The position numbers were made by a program, and so were the translations under genes. Shown here piece after piece: positions 1 to 8,924 of a stretch of DNA of 64,000 bases. The stretch is taken from contig NZ_JAHXKI010000002.1 of the NCBI RefSeq assembly GCF_019392195.1, positions 558,001 through 622,000 on the forward strand, read 5' to 3'. This DNA comes from Marinobacter sp. F4206 (GTDB taxonomy: Bacteria; Pseudomonadota; Gammaproteobacteria; Pseudomonadales; Oleiphilaceae). How positions within the stretch are numbered: position 1 is the stretch's first letter; each line of letters begins with the position of its first letter. The notes below the pieces were generated by a model. It did no database searches, had not been told where the DNA came from, and was given only the letters and a program-made list of their open reading frames with translations.

Positions 1-2
1 GA

Positions 3-869
3 GGCTTTTGCTCAGTCTCCATGAAGGACGTACAGGGCAAATGTATCCCCAAAACCCGCCGGGGCCGATTATCCGGCCTTGCGACGACTCTGGGCGGGAC
101 GGCCACCGTAATAATGACCGTGTTGCTGTTCTGGGATCGTGGCGATCCCGGCATTGCCTTTTACACAGCCCTGCTTTTACTGGCCGCCGGCCTCTGGATC
201 ATTGCCGGGTTGCTGTTTGCGGGTGTTGAGGAATACGGCGGGGAAACCAGTGGCGGCGGCAATGCGCTCTCCGACGCCCTGAAAAGCCTTTCGCTTCTGC
301 GCGACGATGCCCCCTTTCGTCATTTCGTGATTACCCGGGCGCTGCTTCTGTGCTCCGCCCTCGCCTCGCCCTATTTTGTGGTTCTGGCCCAACAGGAGGC
401 CGATGCCGGCTGGATGCTCGGCATTTTTCTGCTCGCCAGTAGCCTGGCCAGTTCGTTGAGTGCCAGCTTCTGGGGGTGGATGGCCGACACCTCCAGCCGG
501 CGGGTGATGATCCGGGGAGCGGCCATGGCCAGTGGTGTATGCATTGCCGTGGGTATCACCGCGCTGGTCGTGGGCACGGATATTGGCAGCGTCTGGTTTT
601 ATCCGGCGGCGTTCTTTGTCCTGAGTATCGCCCATGCTGGCGTCCGGCTGGGCCGGAAAACCTACCTCGTGGATATGGCTGGCGGCAACAAAAGAACCGA
701 CTACACTGCAGTTAGTAACACGGTGATCGGTGTTCTTTTGCTGATGACCGGCGGCCTGACGGCACTGGTTTCCATGGTGTCCGAGGTGGCCGTCATTCTT
801 GTTCTGGGTTTGATGGGGCTTGCCGGCATGTTCAGTGCCCTCCGGCTCCGGGAAGTGACGTCAGATTGA
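3..869 (+). CDS. MFS transporter, 3' part
   Basis: The reading frame is open to the left edge, so the N-terminal part lies outside the window. What remains (about 288 codons) is a polytopic membrane protein with roughly seven hydrophobic segments, separated by the short basic loops typical of the C-terminal half of a major facilitator superfamily permease. Examples are the KTRRGRLSG loop near the start and the ADTSSRRVMIRG loop after a membrane pair. The second loop matches the conserved loop between paired helices in the family. The substrate cannot be told. The internal ATG at 21 is not a credible start because the family's conserved region already runs through it. Confidence 0.75.
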   Translation, partial: GFCSVSMKDVQGKCIPKTRRGRLSGLATTLGGTATVIMTVLLFWDRGDPGIAFYTALLLLAAGLWIIAGLLFAGVEEYGGETSGGGNALSDALKSLSLLRDDAPFRHFVITRALLLCSALASPYFVVLAQQEADAGWMLGIFLLASSLASSLSASFWGWMADTSSRRVMIRGAAMASGVCIAVGITALVVGTDIGSVWFYPAAFFVLSIAHAGVRLGRKTYLVDMAGGNKRTDYTAVSNTVIGVLLLMTGGLTALVSMVSEVAVILVLGLMGLAGMFSALRLREVTSD

Positions 870-1032
870 CCCGTCCGTCTGAGAAAGGCGTCACATCGAG
901 CAATGCCTCTGGAACCATCCTGAGGCAGTGTGCGTGGTGAGCAGTATCCGTAACCACGGATCAAGCTGACGGGAAAATAACAACAAGGAAGTGTCGTTCT
1001 ACTGCGTAGTCGTAGTAAGTAGAGGCAGAGAC

Positions 1033-1326
1033 ATGAGAACAGACACCGCAATACCCGGAGAACACCAGGACCGGCTCATGCACACCTTGTATGGCTGGTA
1101 CGCCCTCACCCGCGAACAGGCGGATCTGGGTCCGTTCGCGACCCCGAAAGAAGCATCCCACGCACTCAGTCGCCACATCAGGGCCTACAGGGGCCTGAAC
1201 AATCGAACGCCCGGCACAATGAAGGGCGTGCACCTACACGATGCAGATCAGTGTTCCAAGACCAACTGCGGGCTGTGCGTCGAGGCCAGGATTTTTTGGC
1301 ACTCGCTGGCAGTAGCAACTCCATGA
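1033..1326 (+). CDS. Hypothetical protein (97 aa)
   Basis: A small soluble protein of 97 residues that I do not recognise. The ATG at 1033 is preferred over the in-frame ATG at 991 because a purine-rich GAGGCAGAG lies just upstream. The sequence reads like a genuine protein: an aromatic YGWYALT stretch, a charged middle, and a C-terminal cysteine cluster (CSKTNCGLC) that could bind metal. It follows the MFS gene by 163 bp on the same strand and has no diagnostic neighbour. Its function is unknown. Confidence 0.45.
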   Translation: MRTDTAIPGEHQDRLMHTLYGWYALTREQADLGPFATPKEASHALSRHIRAYRGLNNRTPGTMKGVHLHDADQCSKTNCGLCVEARIFWHSLAVATP

Positions 1327-1346
1327 TTGGCCAACGGAGTCTGAAC

Positions 1347-1457
1347 ATGAGCTACCGTGAGAGTCTGTTCCCACCCCACCGTCGCAATCGGGTGATCTTT
1401 GCCCTGTGCTTTTTCCTGCTCAGCCTCGGCGCTCTCAGTTACGTGAGCACTCTCTGA
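1347..1457 (+). CDS. Small single-span membrane protein (36 aa)
   Basis: A 36-residue ORF beginning MSYRESLFPPHRRNR, with one hydrophobic helix (VIFALCFFLLSLGALSYV) and a very short tail. A basic N-terminus before one membrane span is typical of bacterial small membrane proteins, with the positive side in the cytoplasm. An in-frame ATG at 1323 would add eight residues. The ribosome binding site is weak, so the call rests on protein composition alone. Confidence 0.35.
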   Translation: MSYRESLFPPHRRNRVIFALCFFLLSLGALSYVSTL

Positions 1458-1521
1458 CTGACCAGGAAAACAGGAAGCCGCCGTGAATATGGCCGTTCCT
1501 TGCAGGTCCGACGGGACGGTC

Positions 1522-1884
1522 CTACACGGGCCGGCCTTCATTCAGGGCGAGCGCCCCTTTGACAATCCGGTAGATGATCCAGATCGAGATGCCGAGCAGG
1601 ATGAACCAGCCGATGATCAGCGGGGCGGTCACGATACCGATCACCGTCCACAACAGACCGATCCAGAAGGTACGAATCTGCCATTGAAAGTGACGCTCAA
1701 TCCAGGTGTTGCGGACATCCTCCATCTTGACGTAATTGATGATCACGCCCACCAGGCCAGTGATGCCGCCAACGAAAAAGGACAGAGCCTGAAGTATGTA
1801 AACCACCACGGCCAGGTTGCGGGCCGGGTCGGAGCGACGGGCAATGGGGTCGGAATCGGCAGGGATATGTTCCTGTTCGGCCAA
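1522..1884 (-). CDS. DUF4870-like small membrane protein
   Basis: A 120-residue protein with a polar N-terminal arm of about 22 residues and three predicted membrane helices. The helix pattern (VVVYILQALSFFVGG, then a loop with YVKMEDVRNTWIERHFQWQIRTF, then two closely spaced helices) resembles the DUF4870/Tic20-like family of unknown function. It is transcribed in the same direction as the chemotaxis gene that begins further right, 69 bp from that gene's stop, so the two may share a transcript. Confidence 0.6.
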   Translation of the reverse strand: MAEQEHIPADSDPIARRSDPARNLAVVVYILQALSFFVGGITGLVGVIINYVKMEDVRNTWIERHFQWQIRTFWIGLLWTVIGIVTAPLIIGWFILLGISIWIIYRIVKGALALNEGRPV

Positions 1885-1953
1885 AACATGTTCTCCTTCA
1901 GAGCATCTTACCGAAGTCTACCACAGCCGAAGGCACCGGAACTCACTGACGGA

Positions 1954-3594
1954 TCAGTGGTTATCCGGACGGTACCCCAGGCGGAATCCGCCCCAGTGCT
2001 TTCCGTTCACATAGATGGGCACGGACAGGTCGTGCATGATTTCCCCGGTGTCCCGCCGATAGGTCTGCAGCAACATATCCTGAGTATGACTGCCGCAGCG
2101 AATGCCGGTCCGGTCGTTGAACAACCGCTTGCTCCGACTCTTTACCAGGTCCACCTTGGGATCGCCGGTTGGCGCATGGGCAAAGTCGCGGTTATGGGTG
2201 GGTACATAACCATCCGGTGCCGCACAGATGGCAAACACCAGCGCTTCGTGGGCGTTCTTGACCGCCTCCTGCGTAGTCGGCAGGACCTGATCGGTGAACC
2301 GGTCAAAGCTGCTGGCATATTTGGGAGGCTGGGTATCGGGAATCGCTTCTCGCTTCTTGTCGAATAAGGCCTGTTGCGACAATTTCCCGTCCCGGATCGC
2401 CTGTTCGAACAGCTGTCCGATTTTCGCGGCGCCATTCTTGGCCTGATCGTAAAAGAATCGGTGGTAACTGGCATCACTGTTCAGGGCAAAGGCAGCGTTG
2501 GCTTTCTCGGCCACCTCCATCAGGGTCGCGGCCTGCTCGGCGAGGGACGCGACACTGGAATCGCTCTCCTCTATCTGGTCCCTGACGGTCTCAATACCCG
2601 AGAACATCTGCTCCAGACTCTGCTCATTGTTCTGATCAATCTCGGCAATCCTTGCCACCTGCTGCTGCACCCGATCGGACTGGTCACGGATCTGGTCCAG
2701 GCGCTCGCCAACGCTTTCCACCGACGTCAGCCCCTCTTCGACACTGCGGGCAAGGTCTTCAATGCGGGTAACAACCAGGTTCGTGCCTGACCGAATTTCC
2801 TGAAGGGTTTCCGCGACTTCGCCGGTGGCCTGGGCGGTTCTGGCCGCCAGCTGCCGAACTTCATCTGCAACCACGGCAAACCCCCTGCCCTGTTCTCCGG
2901 CACGTGCTGCCTCAATGGCGGCATTGAGTGCTAACAGGTTGGTCTGCTCGGCGATGCCCTGAATGGTTGTCGTAACGCCCTGGATCTTGTTGGATTTCTC
3001 GTTCAGCTCCTGGATCAGCTTCAGGTTCTCTCCGGATTGCTGATGCACCAGTCGTACACTGTCGATGGCATCGACCAGGGCCTGCCGCCCCTCGGCACTG
3101 GTCACACTGGCCTGGTGCGCCATGGTCGCTGCCTCCGTGGCCTGAGCCGAGGATTCGCGCACGGTTTCCGTGATCTGGCCGGCGTAATCCGCCATCTGGG
3201 CGGTCTCCTGTACCTGTCGATCCAGACGCAGCTTCAACTGGTCGGCAGCAAAGGACACCTGGGCCGCAGAGATCGCGTTCTGGTCGGCACTGCCCGCCAG
3301 GGTCTCTACCAGGGCACGGCCGGCCCCGGCATCCGCAAGCAGCTCACCACACAGGGTCCTCAACGGGTGGTCCTCGGGCAAGGAGCCGTCGTTCAGTCCC
3401 TTTATACTTCGCTCGATGGGCTCGAGCACTCGAACGATGAAGTAACCGCCGGCGAGCACAAGCCCGCTGACCACCCCAATGAACACAGACGCGGGTTCCA
3501 GGCCTAACACCGGCGCCACCAATCCACCGGCAACCGACGCCACAACCGCAATTGCCACCCCCCAGAGGACCGCTGTCCGTTCGAGTACTGCCAT
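1954..3594 (-). CDS. Methyl-accepting chemotaxis protein with C-terminal sensor domain
   Basis: A 546-residue chemoreceptor. Two N-terminal hydrophobic helices (about residues 8-30 and 38-55) are separated by only a few residues, so there is essentially no periplasmic ligand domain. A coiled-coil signalling domain follows, with the conserved hairpin tip around residues 216-235 ([19 protein letters not shown]), which contacts CheA and CheW in this family. From about residue 385 to the end there is an extra globular region containing [17 protein letters not shown]. This resembles the distal strand-turn-strand of Cache-type sensor domains and would lie in the cytoplasm. The ligand is unknown. 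The layout suggests sensing of an intracellular signal. Confidence 0.9.
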   Translation of the reverse strand: MAVLERTAVLWGVAIAVVASVAGGLVAPVLGLEPASVFIGVVSGLVLAGGYFIVRVLEPIERSIKGLNDGSLPEDHPLRTLCGELLADAGAGRALVETLAGSADQNAISAAQVSFAADQLKLRLDRQVQETAQMADYAGQITETVRESSAQATEAATMAHQASVTSAEGRQALVDAIDSVRLVHQQSGENLKLIQELNEKSNKIQGVTTTIQGIAEQTNLLALNAAIEAARAGEQGRGFAVVADEVRQLAARTAQATGEVAETLQEIRSGTNLVVTRIEDLARSVEEGLTSVESVGERLDQIRDQSDRVQQQVARIAEIDQNNEQSLEQMFSGIETVRDQIEESDSSVASLAEQAATLMEVAEKANAAFALNSDASYHRFFYDQAKNGAAKIGQLFEQAIRDGKLSQQALFDKKREAIPDTQPPKYASSFDRFTDQVLPTTQEAVKNAHEALVFAICAAPDGYVPTHNRDFAHAPTGDPKVDLVKSRSKRLFNDRTGIRCGSHTQDMLLQTYRRDTGEIMHDLSVPIYVNGKHWGGFRLGYRPDNH

Positions 3595-3735
3595 AACAAC
3601 CTCGAGATTTTTATTGTTCGTGTAATCATTCTGCGCCCAAACGCCATTATGGAGAGTAATGAATTGACGGGAGCTAATAACTCATACTTTAGTTGATTCT
3701 TACCTTATAACGGCGGGACTGGCGATTTCTTGAAC

Positions 3736-3787
3736 AAAAAAACCGCAGCGCCTACCGATTCCCTGACAGAATCGGCTGGCCCTGCGG
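3736..3787 (-). terminator. Rho-independent terminator of phoX
   Basis: Read on the minus strand, a hairpin lies just past the phoX stop. The outer arms are CCGCAG and CTGCGG, an inner CCGATTC/GAATCGG stem lies within them, and a run of seven T follows. The gene orientation and T-tract fit termination of phoX before the chemotaxis gene promoter region. Confidence 0.75.
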
Positions 3788-3817
3788 CTGCCGTTGTTGC
3801 TGTGGGCTTTCCGGTGT

Positions 3818-5860
3818 TTAAGCGCCGATAACCCCACCGTCGTCGCGCGTCACAATGACCGTGGCATCCCGGGGATGATCGCCCTCCGTTCCAAAGGGCC
3901 AGTCAGCCGCCGGATGCTGTATGTTGACGAACATGGTCTTTACATCCGGCGTGGTCACCACGCCGGTGACCTCACAACCCTGTGGACCCACGAAGAAGCG
4001 CTTGATCTCACGGGTCACCGGGTTGGCCGCCAGCATCATATTGTTCTGGTACGGCGCATCGTCGGAGCCATCGGTCTGGATCCACAGCCGACCGTTGTAG
4101 TCGAACCAGAGACCATCCGGGCTGTTGAAGATGTTGTCGTCGGTCAGCGACACCACGGTGTTGCCGTCGACAACCGTTTCGGTGCCCTGCTCACCGGCAA
4201 AGACAAAGATGTCCCAGTCGAACGCAACGGCCGAGTGGTCATCGTTCTCTTCCGTCCACCGGATGATATGACCGGTGCGATTCTCGGCAATCGGGTTGGC
4301 CGCGTTGGTCTGCGCTTCCGTGCGCTCGGAGTTGTTGGTCAGGGTAAAGTAGACTTCGCCGGAGTTCGGATCGACAGCGCCCCACTCCGGGCGGTCCATC
4401 GGTGTGGCACCGGCGATGTCCGCTGCCAGACGGGTATTGAGCAGCACATCGGCCTGGCTGGCAAAACCGTCGAAGGCGATATCACCGACCGTTGTGCCTT
4501 CGGCAGCTGTTACCTTGGCGGCAAAGTCGGCATCCTCAAGCGACAACGGCAACCAGTCGCCGGAACCATCCTCGTTGAAGCGGGCCACATACAGGGTGCC
4601 TTCATCCAGTAGGTAGCCGCCGGCAGTGGCTGCCGAATAGGGCTTGGAGGACACGAACTTGTAGATGTATTCGAAGCGCGAGTCGTCGCCCGAGTAACAC
4701 ACGACCGGCTGACCCTCCCTGACCGGAGCGAAAATAACCCCCTCGTGGCCAAAGCGGCCCAGCGCGGTGCGCTTCTGGGGCTTGCTTTCCGGTGTGAAGG
4801 GATCGATTTCCACCATGTAGCCGTAGGTGTTGGCTTCGTTGCGATAGTCTTCGTCAGCGGTACCGACGCCCGGAGTTACATCAAAACGCACATAGGCGTC
4901 CGCGGCATTGTCCGCCAGCTCCCAGTCGTAGCGGCTGGAACTGCCCACACCATGGCGGGTCTGTTCACGAGGTTGGGTACCAGCGCTGTTGGCAAAGTAA
5001 CCGTGCCAGTTCTCTTCCGCAGTCAGGTAAGTGCCCCAGGGCGTCGGGCCCATGGAACAGTTGTTCAGGGTGCCACGGGTCCTGGTGGCGTCCGGGCTGA
5101 ACTTGGTGATCAGCTTCTCATAGCCGCGCACCGGACCGCGGATATCCATCTCGGTGCCGCCGGTAATCCGGCGGTTGAACGGGCTGCCAAACACCACATC
5201 CCAGGTACCTTCGCTGTCCTGCTTGATATGCACAACGGAAACCCCGTGGGCGGCGACTTCCTTGCGAACCTCGCCCTCGGGACGCACACCGTCGTTGGTG
5301 TCAGCGTCGGTCGGGCCATCCGGATGCAGGGCGCTTTGATTGATGTACTCGTGGTTCATCACCAGCAGGCCCTCGGTGGAACTATTGCCGCCGGCTTTCT
5401 GGTCGATCGGGAAGAAATGCATGCCATCGTGGTGCATACCGACCTGCTGTTCCTGATCCTCACCGCTGTTGGAGGCATCGGCCTGGAATGCCGGGTAGGA
5501 ACCGGTGATCGGCGTGCCCCAGGGCAGGAAGGGCTGAGCGGAATAACCTTCAGGAACAACCGCCTGATTGGCGGTTGATACCGGAATGGCCTTGAACCCC
5601 AATTCCGTGGCCGCGCCGCTGTTGCCGCCATTATCAGTGTTGGTATTCGTGTTGCTGCCGCTGTTGTCACCGTCGCTGGCACAAGCGGCCAGGCCCACGC
5701 CCATGATGCTTGCCAGCGCGGCGCCAACGGTGCCTTTCATCACCGAACGGCGTTGCATCCGGGCCGCGAGGACCTCATGAAACGGGTGATTGCCGGCGTG
5801 ATTGACTACCGGTTCGTAGTTCGGGTCCAGGTATTTCGGATCAAGGTCGTGCTTGGCCAT
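3818..5860 (-). CDS. phoX: PhoX-family alkaline phosphatase (Tat substrate)
   Basis: A 680-residue protein of the PhoX (DUF839) family: calcium- and iron-dependent phosphatases that release phosphate from phosphomonoesters outside the cytoplasm. Residues 37-38 are the twin arginines of a Tat signal (RRSVMKG), followed by a hydrophobic stretch ending in GLAACA, so the protein is exported folded and may carry a lipid anchor. The body contains family-typical segments such as VMNHEYINQ, the glycine-rich GTYLTAEENWHGYF, and the C-terminal GPQGCEVTG region. A low-complexity Asn/Ser/Thr linker follows the signal. It is an isolated unit with its own terminator. Phosphate control is likely from the family, but I did not identify a Pho box. 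Confidence 0.9.
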   Translation of the reverse strand: MAKHDLDPKYLDPNYEPVVNHAGNHPFHEVLAARMQRRSVMKGTVGAALASIMGVGLAACASDGDNSGSNTNTNTDNGGNSGAATELGFKAIPVSTANQAVVPEGYSAQPFLPWGTPITGSYPAFQADASNSGEDQEQQVGMHHDGMHFFPIDQKAGGNSSTEGLLVMNHEYINQSALHPDGPTDADTNDGVRPEGEVRKEVAAHGVSVVHIKQDSEGTWDVVFGSPFNRRITGGTEMDIRGPVRGYEKLITKFSPDATRTRGTLNNCSMGPTPWGTYLTAEENWHGYFANSAGTQPREQTRHGVGSSSRYDWELADNAADAYVRFDVTPGVGTADEDYRNEANTYGYMVEIDPFTPESKPQKRTALGRFGHEGVIFAPVREGQPVVCYSGDDSRFEYIYKFVSSKPYSAATAGGYLLDEGTLYVARFNEDGSGDWLPLSLEDADFAAKVTAAEGTTVGDIAFDGFASQADVLLNTRLAADIAGATPMDRPEWGAVDPNSGEVYFTLTNNSERTEAQTNAANPIAENRTGHIIRWTEENDDHSAVAFDWDIFVFAGEQGTETVVDGNTVVSLTDDNIFNSPDGLWFDYNGRLWIQTDGSDDAPYQNNMMLAANPVTREIKRFFVGPQGCEVTGVVTTPDVKTMFVNIQHPAADWPFGTEGDHPRDATVIVTRDDGGVIGA

Positions 5861-6058
5861 GGTGTTCTCTCCCTGTAATGACTGGCATTCGTAATGGAGA
5901 GGTCAGTTTCGGCAGCAAATGTGACAGGTGGGGAACAGGGAAAAGACAGAACGGTTAACGTTTTTTGACAGGGGCTTATCAGGAGGCAGCTATGAAAAGC
6001 CACAACCCGGCACAGAGAGGCTGCTCTGCGCCGGACAGCGTAAGGTTCTGCCGGAGTA

Positions 6059-6352
6059 TTACTGGGTCATTTCCTCATAACCCTCTTCCATGTCCTCTCC
6101 AGCTTCTTCAGCGGCATCGCCCATTTCATCCGCTGCGTCTTCTGCACCCTCCTGCATCTCGCCAAGGGCTCCTTCATCCTGACCGGTCGCTTCCTCGTAC
6201 GTCTCCTCGGCTGCGTCTCCGGCGTCTTCCATCATTTCCCCGGCATTGTCTGCCGCCTGTTCGACATCGACACCTTCATTGTCTTCGGAACTGCAGGCAG
6301 AAAGGCCGAGAGTCATTGCAAACGCCAGCGCGCCCAGTGTGAACTTGTTCAT
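6059..6352 (-). CDS. Small highly acidic lipoprotein
   Basis: A 97-residue protein with a classic lipoprotein signal: a basic start (MNKFT), a hydrophobic core and the lipobox LSAC. The mature part is almost entirely Asp, Glu, Ala, Gly and Met in irregular AAEE/DAAD repeats, which would form an acidic amphipathic helix. The start at 6352 is preferred to the ATG two codons upstream because AGAAGG lies about eight bases before it. I know no assigned function. The composition suggests a cation-binding or envelope-spacing role, but that is a guess. Confidence 0.7.
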   Translation of the reverse strand: MNKFTLGALAFAMTLGLSACSSEDNEGVDVEQAADNAGEMMEDAGDAAEETYEEATGQDEGALGEMQEGAEDAADEMGDAAEEAGEDMEEGYEEMTQ

Positions 6353-6441
6353 AACCATATCCTTCTGTTGGTCAGTGAGTACAACGGAACAGGTTACGGC
6401 TACATCCGGTTACATACAATTACATCAGGATTACTCTTTGG

Positions 6442-6699
6442 TTAGTGATGACTTACGGAGAGAAGCTGGCCGTCGAGAGTAATGACATGATCAATGCCGA
6501 TGAGGTTGCCCCGCCCCAGCAGGATGAAATCCTGGCCCGCCCTCCGGAACAGATCCCTGATAACATCATGAACCATACAGACCTGACCGGCGCTATCACG
6601 ATAAACCACTTCGGCCAACCGGCCGGAGGTAACGTATTCGCTGAGTACATCCTGAACAGACCAGTGCACGGCCCCTGACTGAGCATTCGGTGTTGCCAT
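6442..6699 (-). CDS. Hypothetical protein, possibly Rof/SH3-like
   Basis: An 85-residue soluble protein with alternating beta-type segments (RLAEVVYRDSAG, then DFILLGRG, then LIGIDHVITLDG). The pattern is reminiscent of small SH3-like or Rho-binding antiterminator (Rof) folds, but no signature motif is decisive. The ATG at 6699 is chosen. An in-frame ATG at 6753 would add 18 residues and cannot be excluded. It lies between the acidic lipoprotein and the acyl-CoA dehydrogenase on the same strand. Confidence 0.45.
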   Translation of the reverse strand: MATPNAQSGAVHWSVQDVLSEYVTSGRLAEVVYRDSAGQVCMVHDVIRDLFRRAGQDFILLGRGNLIGIDHVITLDGQLLSVSHH

Positions 6700-6882
6700 G
6701 GCTTTGCCATCCCTGTGGTCGAGTTGCTGCTTTGTTATTGGTCTACTCAACATGCCTCGAAACGTCCGCGACAGCGAACTTCACAAGTCTGGTTCACAAA
6801 ACCGGATTTCGCCACTGGGCCCCTGCCCGCCGGCAGGCCCGCTCCTGTATAGAGGCCCACCGGCGATCCGGGACGCGGGGGG

Positions 6883-8685
6883 TTAGAACCACTCCGATTT
6901 CATGTTCAGGCAGGTATCGTCCTGATTTTTCAGCAACACCAGATCCTGGGCCACCGTGGGCAACTCCCAGTGGAAGAAATACTGGGCGGCCTGAAGCTTG
7001 CCCTGATAGAAATTCTTCTCATCGTCAGACCCGGCGTCCACCAGCAGCTTTTCAGCGGCATTGGCCTGGCGCAGCCACATCCAGGAAACGATGATGTGGC
7101 CAAACAGATGCAGATAGCACGAGGCATTGGCCAGGACGTTGTCGGGATTCTCGCTCATCAGCGACTTGCCCAGACTCTGGGTCACCTTAACCGCCTGCTG
7201 CAGGGTTTCACTCAGTGACAGCGCCCACTGCTGGCAACGGTCGGTGGTCGCCGCTTCCAGATCCACCTGCATTTCCTGCATCAGCAACTGCAGCCCGTGA
7301 CTCTGATCCTGCCAGATCTTGCGGCCCAGCAAATCCAGCGCCTGAATGCCATTGGTACCCTCATGTATGGGATTCAGGCGATTGTCCCGCCAGCACTGCT
7401 CCACCGGATACTCCCGCGTATACCCTGCGCCGCCGTATACCTGGATCGCCAGGTCATTGGCCTTGGGACCATACTCCGAGGGCCAGGCTTTGATCACCGG
7501 CGTCAGCAGGTCCAGCAGCTTACCCGCCTCCATCCGCTTTTGTTCATCCGGATGGGTGTGCTGGTCGTCCATCAGGCGCGCGCCATACAGGCACAATGCC
7601 AGCCCGCCCTCACTGTAGGCTTTCTGGGCCAGCAACATGCGCCGGACATCGGCATGATCGATGATGGGGACCTGTGGTGCCTCCGGGTTCTTTTCCGACG
7701 GCTTGCGACCCTGCAGTCGATCCCGGGCATACTCCAGGCTGTGCATATACCCTCGATACCCGATGACCGCCGCCCCGAAGCCCACGCCCACACGGGCTTC
7801 GTTCATCATCTGGAACATGTACTTCAGTCCCTGGTGCGGCTCGCCCACCAAATACCCGTGGCACGGGGCGTCATCCCCAAAGCTGAGAGCGGTGGAGGTG
7901 GTGCCCCGGTAGCCCAGCTTGTGAATCAGGCCGGCAAGGTTCACGCCATTGCGTTCAGTGGCGTTGCCGTCTTCATCGACCAGGAACTTGGGAACGATAA
8001 ACAGGGAAATACCCTTCACGCCCGCCGGCGCGCCCTTGATCTTGGCCAGCACCATATGAACGATGTTCTCGGTCAGCGACTGCTCGCCCCCGGAGATATA
8101 GATCTTGGCGCCTTTGATCAGGTAGTGGCCCTCGTCGGTCGGAGTCGCCGAGGTACGGATATCCGCCAGCGAGGAACCGGCGTGGGGCTCGGTCAGCGCC
8201 ATGGTGCCTGTAAAGCGACCTGACAGCATGTGTGGCAGAAACGTGTCCTGCTGTTGCTGGCTGCCAAAAACACGAATGAGGTTGGCTGCGGCGGTGGTCA
8301 GGAACGGATAGCCCGCGGTGCCCGGGTTGGCCGCGGTAAAGAAGCCGTTGCAGGCCGCCATCACCGACTCCGGCAACTGCATTCCGCCCAGATCGTAGTC
8401 GTAGCGCCCGGCAATAAAGCCAGCCTCGGCGTAGGCATCGAAGGCTTCCTTGACTTGCGGCAGCATCTCGACGGCGCCGTCCACGAACCGGGGTTCATCC
8501 TTGTCGGCGGCGCTGTTGTGGGTCGCAAACTTGTCCCGGGCGATGCGGTCGGCGGTTTCGATCACCGCGTCGAAGGTATCGCGGCTGTGCTCACTGAAGC
8601 GCTCCCGCTGGACCAATGATTCGGTGTCGAGCACGTCGTAGAGCTGGAACGCCAGATCCCGGCGATCAATCAGAGTGTCAGTCAT
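6883..8685 (-). CDS. Acyl-CoA dehydrogenase (600 aa class)
   Basis: A 600-residue flavoprotein of the long acyl-CoA dehydrogenase subgroup with extra N- and C-terminal domains, the architecture shared with DmdC-like enzymes. It should oxidise an acyl-CoA to the 2-enoyl-CoA and pass electrons to ETF. The FAD/substrate region is seen in GTMALTEPHAGSSLADI, and the catalytic glutamate lies in the C-terminal half (NPIHEGTNGIQALDLLGRK). The start at 8685 has a strong AGGAG a few bases upstream. A longer frame back to 8748 lacks this support. It diverges from a GlxA-type regulator across a hairpin repeat. The chain length of its substrate cannot be read from sequence. I do not infer DMSP metabolism because no other dmd gene is adjacent. 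Confidence 0.88.
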   Translation of the reverse strand: MTDTLIDRRDLAFQLYDVLDTESLVQRERFSEHSRDTFDAVIETADRIARDKFATHNSAADKDEPRFVDGAVEMLPQVKEAFDAYAEAGFIAGRYDYDLGGMQLPESVMAACNGFFTAANPGTAGYPFLTTAAANLIRVFGSQQQQDTFLPHMLSGRFTGTMALTEPHAGSSLADIRTSATPTDEGHYLIKGAKIYISGGEQSLTENIVHMVLAKIKGAPAGVKGISLFIVPKFLVDEDGNATERNGVNLAGLIHKLGYRGTTSTALSFGDDAPCHGYLVGEPHQGLKYMFQMMNEARVGVGFGAAVIGYRGYMHSLEYARDRLQGRKPSEKNPEAPQVPIIDHADVRRMLLAQKAYSEGGLALCLYGARLMDDQHTHPDEQKRMEAGKLLDLLTPVIKAWPSEYGPKANDLAIQVYGGAGYTREYPVEQCWRDNRLNPIHEGTNGIQALDLLGRKIWQDQSHGLQLLMQEMQVDLEAATTDRCQQWALSLSETLQQAVKVTQSLGKSLMSENPDNVLANASCYLHLFGHIIVSWMWLRQANAAEKLLVDAGSDDEKNFYQGKLQAAQYFFHWELPTVAQDLVLLKNQDDTCLNMKSEWF

Positions 8686-8798
8686 TCTTGGTTCTCCTGT
8701 TAATTGTGCACAGAGTGTCACAGCCGGGGGGGGATAGAAAACCGGCATTTATGACATAATCATGGCCAATATCGCCACTCTCGCCGAAAGAAGCGGAA

Positions 8799-8906
8799 GC
8801 CCGCGGTGGGGCATTCTATTCGGGACTGTGTGCAGCAGGGATGCTGCACTCAAGCGTACAGGGACGTATTTACAGCGCGTCCCGAATAGAATGCCCCACC
8901 GCGGGC
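8799..8906 (+). repeat. Hairpin repeat, copy 1 (divergent head)
   Basis: Two 28-nt arms (8799-8826 and 8879-8906) are perfectly complementary and enclose a 52-nt head. The head holds a further perfect 8-bp hairpin (GTGCAGCA / TGCTGCAC) and the segments TCAAGCGT, GGACGT and AGCG, in the same order as the heads of the two copies near 36 kb. It lies between the divergent starts of the acyl-CoA dehydrogenase (8685) and the GlxA-type regulator (8925). No T-tract follows, so a simple terminator is unlikely. The strand is assigned by head orientation. Confidence 0.85.
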
Positions 8907-8924
8907 CTACTGAAGGAGTCGTCC

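Noticed and set aside
6883..8685. DMSP demethylation (dmd) cluster, based on the DmdC-like and DmdB-like enzymes
   Set aside because: The two genes are 10 kb apart, no dmdA or dmdD is present, and both types are common in general fatty acid oxidation.
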